From Anaerolineaceae bacterium (GTDB taxonomy: Bacteria; Chloroflexota; Anaerolineae; Anaerolineales; Anaerolineaceae), in contig JACZIY010000219.1 of assembly GCA_014860845.1 (NCBI GenBank), forward strand, positions 1-5,123: DNA of 5,123 bases, in the 5' to 3' direction. The notes beneath the pieces were generated by a model. The model was given only the letters and a program-made list of their open reading frames with translations, made no database searches and was not told the DNA's origin. The first letter of the stretch is position 1. The number at the start of each line of letters is the position of its first letter. Shown here piece by piece: positions 1-5,123 of this stretch. Both the position numbers and the translations under genes were made by a program.

Positions 1-217
1 ATGCGCTGATGTTCTTACCAGCAATCCAGATTTCGCCAGACTGAGGTGCTAATAATCCCAGAATGGTGTGCAACAAAGTGGTTTTCCCGGTGCCATTCGG
101 TCCCAAAATGGCTGTAATGCTGCCTTTTTCGACCGATAGCGTGAGATCATTCAGGATTGACTTGCCAGGATCGTAATGGAATTGAATGTTTTTAAGCTCA
201 ATCATGTTCTGGTTCAT
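1..217 (-). CDS. ABC importer ATPase (iron-siderophore/haem/B12 type), 3' part missing
   Basis: This is the N-terminal 72 residues of an ABC ATP-binding subunit, reading off the left edge of the window. It begins MNQNMIELKNIQFHYD, the usual first strand and A-loop region (aromatic Y15). A clear Walker A motif, GPNGTGKT, follows at residues 39-46, and then the typical APQSGEIWIAGKNI stretch. The Q-loop, signature motif, Walker B and H-loop lie outside the window and cannot be checked. The ATG at 215-217 overlaps the permease stop by 4 bp (ATGA), so translation is probably coupled; an AGGA about ten bases upstream could serve as ribosome site. Met5 is an alternative start. From its place after a binding lipoprotein and a FecCD permease, it should energise uptake of a metal chelate, haem or cobalamin from the cytoplasmic face of the membrane. 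The ABC family is certain; the substrate is inferred. Confidence 0.93.
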   Translation of the reverse strand, partial: MNQNMIELKNIQFHYDPGKSILNDLTLSVEKGSITAILGPNGTGKTTLLHTILGLLAPQSGEIWIAGKNISA

Positions 218-1221
218 CGTAATTTGATCCTGGAGCGATTGATAATCACCACAAACAACATTGCCCCAATAAATGAAGTCAAAATACCTAAGGGAATTTC
301 ACCCGCCAGTAATGTGCGTGCCAGATTGTCACTTACCACACCAAAAATAGCGCCGATAAGCATGGAACCGGGGACAGAAAATTGTCCATTCGGGCCAAAT
401 AACTGGCGCGCGATCTGCGGTACAATCAAGCCAACCCAGCCGACGATGCCACTCACGGCTGTTAAAACCGCAGTAGCCGAGACAGCTGCAATCAAAACGA
501 TCAGACGCTCACGGGTGGTTTCAGCGCCTAAGGAGAAGGCGGTGTCCTGCCCCAGTGCCAGCACATTCAAGCGCCAGCGCATCAGATACACGATTAAAAG
601 ACCAACCACCACCACTGGTGCAACATACAACAAATCCTGCCAGGTTACACTCCATAAACCGCCCAGTAACCAGAAAGTGATCTCCTGCAATTGAGTCAGT
701 GGATCTGCCAGATATTTCAATACACCCAATCCAGAGGAAAACAAAGCCGAGACCACAATTCCGGAAAGAATCAGGCGTAATACCCAGCCGCAAAATTTAA
801 TCGGGCGAGCCAAAATAAAAGAGCCTGCCAGCCCTAATAGAGCAAACAAAGAGGCGGAAAGCTCTATGGTCAAACGTCCACCGCCCAGCCACAAAATCGC
901 CACAGCTGCCCCAAAAGCCGCCCCCTGAGAGACCCCCAGGAATCCCGGTTCAACAATCGGGTTACGGAAGATCATTTGAAGCACCGTTCCACATACCGCC
1001 AATGTTGCCCCTAACAAGGCAGCCGTCAGAATACGCGGAATACGCAACAACCAGACCAGTCGTTGCGCCATGCTATCTTCCATCAACACTTGAATCGGCA
1101 TCCAGAACGGTTTTGGATATCGCCCTATGAAAATTGATAAGACAACGATGATCAGCAGCAGGATCGACAATATCAGAACGCGTTGATATTGTTTTGCCCA
1201 CAAGCTTCTGGTTGAATTCAT
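214..1221 (-). CDS. FecCD-family ABC transporter permease
   Basis: This 335-residue multi-spanning inner-membrane protein has the usual length and motifs of the FecCD/BtuC permease family, which normally has ten helices per subunit and acts as a homodimer. Visible landmarks are a first hydrophobic helix at about 15-33, RIPR at 60-63, the block from GTVLQ (78) through RNPIVEP to LGVSQGA (95-101), FWLLGGLW at 183-190, LNVLALGQDTAFSLG at 218-232, GLIVPQIAR at 264-272 and GEIPLGILTSFIGA at 307-320. The loop around LGAETTRERL (231-240) probably contacts the ATPase. Two usually conserved positions differ: Gln replaces the His of the common GLIVPHIAR motif, and GAMLF (319-323) replaces the usual GAPFF. 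The ATG at 1219-1221 lies 5 bp after the binding-protein stop, with an AGGTG ribosome site overlapping that stop. The substrate is probably a ferric siderophore; haem or cobalamin cannot be excluded. Confidence 0.95.
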   Translation of the reverse strand: MNSTRSLWAKQYQRVLILSILLLIIVVLSIFIGRYPKPFWMPIQVLMEDSMAQRLVWLLRIPRILTAALLGATLAVCGTVLQMIFRNPIVEPGFLGVSQGAAFGAAVAILWLGGGRLTIELSASLFALLGLAGSFILARPIKFCGWVLRLILSGIVVSALFSSGLGVLKYLADPLTQLQEITFWLLGGLWSVTWQDLLYVAPVVVVGLLIVYLMRWRLNVLALGQDTAFSLGAETTRERLIVLIAAVSATAVLTAVSGIVGWVGLIVPQIARQLFGPNGQFSVPGSMLIGAIFGVVSDNLARTLLAGEIPLGILTSFIGAMLFVVIINRSRIKLR

Positions 1222-1226
1222 GGCAC

Positions 1227-2387
1227 CTATTTTATCTCATCTAGACGTGGAAGAATAGACTCCTCTATTTGGGTCTCGCTTAAACCATATAACTTCTCGT
1301 AAAAACTCACCACCTGCATCTGCAGGTTGATTTCTGCTGCTCTTTCAGGTTGCAGGATCGTAGCCAGCCATTGCTGACCCAGAATCCAGCGTGGATCAAT
1401 CAGATCCCAGCTTGCAAAATCTGCTGGAAAACCAAATACCTGCTCTTTTACCACTGCCTGTAAACCTTCCCAGGTAGGGCTTTGTAACAATTTTTGAGCC
1501 GTTTCCACAGAATCCCCGGCATAGTTCACGACAAATATTACCTCCGGATTCCAGACGGCAATCTGCTCCAAACCCACCTGTATCCAGCCATCAGCACCAG
1601 CATCCACATTCAGCCAGATTGGGTTTCCACCCGCATTCTGCACCATGGTTGTCTGTAGATAGCTGGCAGGCGGCACTTTGAATGAGATTTCACCTCCATC
1701 TTCACTGTATTGCAACACCAACACAGAAGGGCGATCCGAATCCTGCAAATCACTCATCATCTCTCCGATCTGGGTTTCTATCTTCTGATAATAGGAAATA
1801 ATTTCTTCTGCGCGTTCGGAATTTCCAAAAACCTTTCCTAGAGCATGAATATCTTCATAGAAAAATGCTGGTGTCTCCAGATTCAATCCCATCACCGGTA
1901 TTGAGATTTCCTCCAGTGCAGCCCCTAATTGTCCCAGAGAGATGTTCTTAACAATCACCAGATCAGGTTGATGCGGTGCGATTTGTTCCGGCCCGGCATC
2001 CCGTTCGAGCATATTCTTAACGGTGACATTTGGGTCTACCAGCTCCAAAAACGCCTGGGTATCAAAACCCCGCACTTCCAATGCAGCTAATTTTTTGGCT
2101 GCATCCGGAAAGAGGTAAATGGTATCGAGGACGTATGGGGTCGCTTTTCCAGCCACCACGATCCGCTCTGGAAGTGCTGGCAAGGAAACTTGTTTTCCAG
2201 TTGCATCAATAAATTCCAAACCCGCATCACCAACAGGTTCAGACTCCTGTGGCTCGGCATCATTTTGGGAGGTTACAGGCTCTGGTGAATTTACCTCATT
2301 ATCCGTGAAAGGTGGCGGAGCACAAGCACTCAATAACATTACAAAGATAATACTGATCAGAAAAATTTTTCTTAAAGTTGGTTCCAT
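1227..2387 (-). CDS. Substrate-binding lipoprotein of a metal-chelate ABC importer
   Basis: This 386-residue extracytoplasmic binding protein captures the ligand and delivers it to the permease encoded next. It has a lipoprotein signal peptide with basic residues R6 and K7, a hydrophobic core at 8-19 and the lipobox LSAC, giving lipidated Cys22. A low-complexity Pro/Glu/Ser/Gln linker follows (about 23-54), typical of a membrane tether. A Peripla_BP_2-like fold (BtuF/FhuD/FepB class) then begins with LPERIVVAG (72-80). Further family features are EQIAPHQPDLVIV (134-146), FGNSERAEEIISYYQK (187-202) at the inter-lobe helix, VQNAGGNPIW (249-258), LEQIAVWNPEVIFV (273-286) and the C-terminal PRWILGQQWLATILQPE (332-348). 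The start is supported by a GAGGT ribosome site at 2392-2396, 4 bases from the ATG. A well-defined promoter and palindrome lie directly upstream. The substrate is not determinable from sequence; an iron chelate is the leading guess. Confidence 0.93.
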   Translation of the reverse strand: MEPTLRKIFLISIIFVMLLSACAPPPFTDNEVNSPEPVTSQNDAEPQESEPVGDAGLEFIDATGKQVSLPALPERIVVAGKATPYVLDTIYLFPDAAKKLAALEVRGFDTQAFLELVDPNVTVKNMLERDAGPEQIAPHQPDLVIVKNISLGQLGAALEEISIPVMGLNLETPAFFYEDIHALGKVFGNSERAEEIISYYQKIETQIGEMMSDLQDSDRPSVLVLQYSEDGGEISFKVPPASYLQTTMVQNAGGNPIWLNVDAGADGWIQVGLEQIAVWNPEVIFVVNYAGDSVETAQKLLQSPTWEGLQAVVKEQVFGFPADFASWDLIDPRWILGQQWLATILQPERAAEINLQMQVVSFYEKLYGLSETQIEESILPRLDEIK

Positions 2388-2414
2388 GGTTACCTCGAAA
2401 TCTTTTATTCAATC

Positions 2415-2443
2415 ATTATATATTCATTTAATGAATAGTTCAA
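2415..2443 (-). promoter_or_regulatory. Sigma70-type promoter of the importer operon
   Basis: Read on the minus strand, a -35 element TTGAAC (2438-2443, four of six consensus bases) is separated by exactly 17 bp from a perfect -10 element TATAAT (2415-2420). Transcription would start at about 2408-2410 at a purine, giving a leader of about 20 nt that contains only the GAGGT ribosome site before the ATG at 2387. The AT-rich stretch upstream of the -35 could act as an UP element. Such a short leader leaves no space for a riboswitch. This is inferred from consensus; no transcript data are available. Confidence 0.75.
2421..2437. promoter_or_regulatory. 17-bp palindromic operator candidate in promoter spacer
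   Basis: TATTCATT and AATGAATA form a perfect 8-bp inverted repeat around a single centre base (2429). The palindrome fills the whole spacer between the -35 and -10 elements of the importer promoter, so a bound dimer would block RNA polymerase. An extra half-site-like TATTCA lies at 2406-2411, across the inferred transcription start. Odd-centred palindromes are typical of Fur-superfamily sites (Fur, Zur, PerR, Nur). However, the inner bases here are ATT-N-AAT rather than the usual AAT-N-ATT, so the regulator family stays open. Confidence 0.6.
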
Positions 2444-2474
2444 TATTGCATAGATCATATAAAATATCAGATAC

Positions 2475-2504
2475 TTGTAAGGTCTTAATTGAAAAACCTT
2501 ACAA
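2475..2504. repeat. Inverted repeat, 9-bp arms with 12-base spacer
   Basis: TTGTAAGGT (2475-2483) and ACCTTACAA (2496-2504) are perfect inverted copies in the divergent intergenic region. The repeat is centred about 80 bp upstream of the inferred importer transcription start and about 95 bp upstream of the small membrane-protein start codon. It could be a binding site for a dimeric regulator acting on either gene. It is a poor terminator candidate because the stem is AT-rich and the T-run (2515-2521) begins 10 bases after the stem. Function is unknown. The rest of the 2444-2582 gap is AT-rich and shows no coding potential; no plus-strand promoter there is better than weak. Confidence 0.5.
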
Positions 2505-2582
2505 AATCAATAAGTTTTTTTAATCTTTCTGCCCAGGTTTATGGAACAATTTAATCAAGAATAAAAAGGATGGGATTAGAAA

Positions 2583-2855
2583 ATGGGACTTTTTTCCTGG
2601 ATGGTAATCGGTTTTGGTGTGGGCTGGATGACGAATTATTTCTTCAAACGACGCTGTAAAATCATTCGTGCTGGTCGAGTCTTTGCTGGTGTTAGCGGAG
2701 CACTGACAGGCGGTTTTTTATCCAATATTTTATTTTATGGTGGAACCCTTAATTTTTCATTTGCCTGGCAGAGCTTCATCGTCGCCATATTGAGTTCAAT
2801 CCTGCTGGTGTTATTCTCATTTTTCGAGACACGTCAACGAAAATATTCTTACTGA
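2583..2855 (+). CDS. Small GlsB/YeaQ/YmgE-type membrane protein
   Basis: This 90-residue protein has three predicted membrane helices (about 3-20, 31-51 and 62-82), separated by a basic loop, KRRCK (22-26), and a short Gly-containing turn; it ends in a charged tail (ETRQRKYSY). The opening MGLFSWMVIGFGVGW, the central AGVSGALTGGFLSN (35-48) and the late FAWQSFIVAILSSILLV match the layout of the transglycosylase-associated (GlsB/YeaQ/YmgE) family. Despite the family name these are small stress-linked membrane proteins of unclear function, with no known catalytic residues. The usual length is 80-90 residues, so it looks complete. An AAGGA at 2566-2570 is a rather distant ribosome site (12 bases before the ATG), so expression may be modest. 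The gene stands alone, divergent from the importer and convergent with the two-component operon. Family assignment is by pattern, not by search. Confidence 0.8.
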   Translation: MGLFSWMVIGFGVGWMTNYFFKRRCKIIRAGRVFAGVSGALTGGFLSNILFYGGTLNFSFAWQSFIVAILSSILLVLFSFFETRQRKYSY

Positions 2856-2893
2856 CCTTAAGAATCCCCCTCTAAGACGAATTTCCAGGGAAG

Positions 2894-2934
2894 TCAAAAG
2901 AGTTCATTGAATATCAGGTGAACTCTTTTGATTT
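2894..2934 (+). terminator. Hairpin terminator after the small membrane-protein gene
   Basis: TCAAAAGAGTTCA (2894-2906) pairs perfectly with TGAACTCTTTTGA (2919-2931), a 13-bp stem with a 12-base loop. On the plus strand it is followed by TTTAATTTA, an imperfect T-tract, and starts 39 bases after the stop at 2855. It sits between two convergent genes and could also slow minus-strand read-through from the sensor-kinase gene, although the minus side has no T-run. Long hairpins at convergent ends are commonly bidirectional terminators; the dual role is inferred. Confidence 0.65.
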
Positions 2935-2978
2935 AATTTAGAAATCTATCATCACAATAAATGGGGGTTATCGGGAGT

Positions 2979-3013
2979 TTTGGGCACGCGTACACGCACC
3001 AATAACGCCCAAA
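2979..3013. repeat. Inverted repeat just past the sensor-kinase stop
   Basis: TTTGGGC (2979-2985) and GCCCAAA (3007-3013) are perfect 7-bp inverted arms around a 21-base interior, which itself contains a small GCGT/ACGC pairing (2988-2997). On the minus strand the hairpin begins 15 bases after the kinase stop codon. It could fold in the 3' end of the two-component mRNA and stabilise it or help termination, but there is no T-tract on that strand. The stretch is visibly more GC-rich than the surrounding intergenic DNA. Nothing else is recognisable between 2935 and 3027. Confidence 0.4.
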
Positions 3014-3027
3014 CCAGATTATGAATG

Positions 3028-4437
3028 CTAAGCCAACAAAGGCAGGGTAAAATTAAATGTGGTTGATTTTCCTTGCTCACTCTCAGCCCATATTTTCCCC
3101 CCATGTGAATTGATGAGACTACGGGCAATGGATAAACCTAATCCACTCCCACCCTGATCACGATTACGAGATCTTTCCAGCCGGTAGAAGCGATCAAATA
3201 TTCGTTCCAGATCCTCTTTAGGAATCCAGGTTCCATAATTTGTTACGGTTACGCGTGCAACCTGATTTTCAACTTCAATTTTCGTGGTGATCTCATGATC
3301 AGGCAGAGTATGTTGAATGGCATTGGATAATAAATTTACCATCACCTGACTTAATCGTTGGGGATCACCCATTACAAAAATTTCATTTTCATCATAGTGC
3401 GCAGTCATTATTATGTTCCGCTCCCGGGCAGCGTTTTGTTGTCGTTCAACCATCTCCCGCAACAGGGAATTCAATTCCACCGGGCTTTTTTCAATCTTCA
3501 AATCCCCAGCGTCTGCCAATGACAACATGCGCAAATCGTCAACCAGATTACTCAGATAACTGACTTCACCCTGCAAGGCGCGTACATTCTCCGGAGAAGC
3601 TTCCATTAACCCATCTTCCATGCTTTCCAGATCGATTCGCAATACACTGAGCGGTGTGCGCAATTCATGTGCTACATCCGCCATCATCTGGCGGCGCAAT
3701 TCGGATTGTTGTGATAAATCTACAGCCATCTGGTTGAAAGCAGTTGCCATGTCACCGAGTTCATCGTTCCTTTGAACCTGTACGCGTTGATTGTAATCCC
3801 CCTTGGCAAGGAGCCTGGATGCATTTGCCATCTCCCGCAACGGCTGAACGATGCTGCTGGATTGCCATAAAGCCACCAACAACACCAATAAAATCGCGAT
3901 GGCTCCCACCCAGATCAACGTACTATTAACTCGGGTTAAGTAAATATTCTGACTTTCACTTAAAATTCCCATCACTGAGGCCACCAGGAATGTTCCTACT
4001 TGCTCCCCATTCACAATAACAGGTGTGCCAAATTTGGTTAAGTTTTCAGGGTTGTTGATGGCAATTCCATTGGGATTCGTGTCAAAGATGATTTCATCGC
4101 CATCAATTAATAAAAAGCGCTCATCCTGGGCAGTGATCATCAGTCCTGGTGTCATCATATTGCCATTTTCCTGACGGAAGCGGCCAAATCCACCATCACG
4201 ATTACCGGACGAGTCGAAAACCAAATCCTCTACCCCATCCCAGGACCCATTTGCCTGATAATATTGTTCAAGAATCGGTACAACCCTGCGAGAGAAATTC
4301 GTTCCAGACCTTTCCACCAGGTCAGCAAAGCGGTTGTAAACAACCCGATTGGTGACCACAATAAATAATACCAGGGTCAGAATAATGATCGTTAAGAAAC
4401 TAAGGATTAACCTGGTGGTAATCGAAAGTCGATTCAT
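3028..4437 (-). CDS. HAMP-domain sensor histidine kinase
   Basis: This 469-residue membrane kinase would autophosphorylate on His and pass phosphate to the response regulator encoded just upstream. Domain order: TM1 (about 10-29); extracytoplasmic sensor region (30-171) ending in the strand-like FGTPVIVNGEQVGTFLVAS (136-154) common before TM2 in BaeS-like kinases; TM2 (about 172-190); HAMP (about 191-243); HisKA with H-box DVAHELRTP (phospho-acceptor His257); HATPase_c with N-box NLLSN (368-372), F-box IFDRFYR (413-419) and G2-box GGSGLGL (429-435). The G1 region reads TNYGTWIP (399-406), so the usual DxGxGI is changed, as in some CusS/BaeS-like kinases. The sensor region is Gly/Asp/Asn-rich and resembles no domain I can name, so the signal is unknown. 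The ATG shares one base with the regulator stop (TAATG) and has only a weak GGA upstream, so translational coupling is likely. Confidence 0.95.
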   Translation of the reverse strand: MNRLSITTRLILSFLTIIILTLVLFIVVTNRVVYNRFADLVERSGTNFSRRVVPILEQYYQANGSWDGVEDLVFDSSGNRDGGFGRFRQENGNMMTPGLMITAQDERFLLIDGDEIIFDTNPNGIAINNPENLTKFGTPVIVNGEQVGTFLVASVMGILSESQNIYLTRVNSTLIWVGAIAILLVLLVALWQSSSIVQPLREMANASRLLAKGDYNQRVQVQRNDELGDMATAFNQMAVDLSQQSELRRQMMADVAHELRTPLSVLRIDLESMEDGLMEASPENVRALQGEVSYLSNLVDDLRMLSLADAGDLKIEKSPVELNSLLREMVERQQNAARERNIIMTAHYDENEIFVMGDPQRLSQVMVNLLSNAIQHTLPDHEITTKIEVENQVARVTVTNYGTWIPKEDLERIFDRFYRLERSRNRDQGGSGLGLSIARSLINSHGGKIWAESEQGKSTTFNFTLPLLA

Positions 4438-5123
4438 TACAAATTTCCGGAAGGATTAACGAAGCGATATCCCACCCCAAATACGGTGATAATAAATTGC
4501 GGATTGGTCGGATCAGCTTCAATTTTTTTGCGCAGGTTATGGATATGCACATCCACGGTGCGTTCCACCCCTTCATATACACCTAAATCGGTAGCCTCCA
4601 ACAATTTTGAGCGTGAAAAAACCTGGTTGGGATGCCGCACGAGGTAAACCAGAAAGTCATATTCCGTAGGTGTCAAGGAAACGATCTCTCCATCCACCTT
4701 GCATTCGCGCGCATTGGTGTCCAATAATACATTTCCAAATTGATAGATGCTGCGGGACTGCACCGGCTCCATCTGTGAGCGACGTAAAACAGCACGTGCA
4801 CGGGCAACCAGTTCACGTGGGCTGAAGGGTTTGGTCATATAATCATCAGCCCCCAATTCCAGTCCAATCAACTTGTCACTTTCTTCCACGCGGGCAGTGA
4901 GCATGATGATTGGCACATTCGATTCACGGCGGATCTCCCGGCAGACATCAATTCCACTCATGCCTGGCAACATCCAGTCTAAAACAATCAGATCCGGAGA
5001 ATCATTTAATGCAATTTTCAGTGCAGTATGACCATCATAAGCAGCCTGAACATCAAATCCGGCTTGCTCGAAATATTTGCGCACCCCGTCTGATATTCGC
5101 TTTTCATCATCAACGATTAATAC
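4437..5123 (-). CDS. OmpR/PhoB-family response regulator, 5' end missing
   Basis: The 228 residues visible cover nearly all of a DNA-binding response regulator; only the first few codons lie beyond the right edge. The frame is open to 5123 and begins VLIVDDEKR, the first strand and acidic pocket of a receiver domain. The GTG at 5084 inside the receiver is therefore not the true start. Numbered from the window edge, the acidic pair is D5-D6, the phospho-acceptor is D49 in VLDWMLPG, the conserved Thr is T76 in MLTAR and the Lys is K98 in TKPFSP. The C-terminal winged helix shows LTPTEYDFLVYLVRHPNQVFSR and then the recognition helix around VERTVDVHIHNLRKKIE and GVGYRFV. Its stop overlaps the kinase start by one base, so the two form one operon and very likely a cognate pair. 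Target genes cannot be named; its promoter is outside the window. Confidence 0.95.
   Translation of the reverse strand, partial: VLIVDDEKRISDGVRKYFEQAGFDVQAAYDGHTALKIALNDSPDLIVLDWMLPGMSGIDVCREIRRESNVPIIMLTARVEESDKLIGLELGADDYMTKPFSPRELVARARAVLRRSQMEPVQSRSIYQFGNVLLDTNARECKVDGEIVSLTPTEYDFLVYLVRHPNQVFSRSKLLEATDLGVYEGVERTVDVHIHNLRKKIEADPTNPQFIITVFGVGYRFVNPSGNL

Noticed and set aside
176..694. Plus-strand open frame of 172 codons opposite the permease gene
   Set aside because: It lies antisense to a clear FecCD permease and its translation shows no family features, only composition reflecting the opposite strand.
2446..2475. Plus-strand promoter TTGCAT with GATACT at 18-bp spacing for the small membrane-protein gene
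   Set aside because: Both elements are weak matches at a suboptimal spacing; another weak pair (TTGAAA 2489-2494 with TAAGTT 2511-2516) is no better, so neither is called.
2475..2521. Inverted repeat plus seven Ts as an intrinsic terminator on the plus strand
   Set aside because: The stem has only three or four G-C pairs, the T-run begins 10 bases after the stem, and no plus-strand gene upstream would need terminating here.
2570..2659. Alternative short reading frame from the ATG at 2570, upstream of the small membrane-protein start
   Set aside because: It is in a different frame, has no ribosome site of its own at good spacing, and ends after 29 codons with no recognisable features.
2979..3013. 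Integron attC-like site, because of the GCCCAAA and TTTGGGC arms
   Set aside because: The arms are in the wrong order for attC (RYYYAAC first, GTTRRRY last) and there is no cassette array or integrase.
2856..3027. CRISPR array or mobile-element ends in the convergent gap
   Set aside because: There are no regularly spaced direct repeats, no transposase fragment and no target-site duplication; only the two inverted repeats listed.

Overview
The window fits a bacterial chromosome of moderate GC with AT-rich intergenic regions. The lipoprotein-anchored binding protein, the sequence character of the sensor kinase and the compact operons with overlapping stops and starts would suit a Chloroflexota (Anaerolineae-like) bacterium. 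This assignment is an impression only, because no rRNA or marker gene is present. Six protein genes are visible; two run off the window edges.

Left part (1-2443, minus strand): an ABC importer operon of the iron-siderophore/haem/cobalamin type, transcribed in the order substrate-binding lipoprotein (1227-2387), FecCD-type permease (214-1221), ATPase (1-217, cut by the window start). The genes are separated by 5 bp and overlapped by 4 bp. A strong sigma70-like promoter (TTGAAC, 17 bp, TATAAT) lies just upstream, and its spacer is exactly a 17-bp odd-centred perfect palindrome. This points to tight repression, plausibly by a metal-responsive regulator. The inferred leader is only about 20 nt, so there is no room for a cobalamin riboswitch downstream of that promoter. 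This modestly favours an iron chelate over B12 as substrate.

Middle (2444-3027): a divergent intergenic region with a 9-12-9 inverted repeat, then a plus-strand gene (2583-2855) for a 90-residue, three-helix membrane protein of the GlsB/YeaQ/YmgE (transglycosylase-associated) type. It is followed by a strong hairpin (2894-2931) that probably terminates it. A second, weaker inverted repeat lies just past the end of the convergent sensor-kinase gene.

Right part (3028-5123, minus strand): a two-component operon with an OmpR/PhoB-family response regulator (5' end outside the window) and a HAMP/HisKA/HATPase sensor kinase. The two are coupled by a 1-bp TAATG overlap. Nothing in the sequence ties this pair directly to the importer.

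I did not find a convincing previously undescribed system. The most notable signal is the palindrome that fills the importer promoter's spacer.
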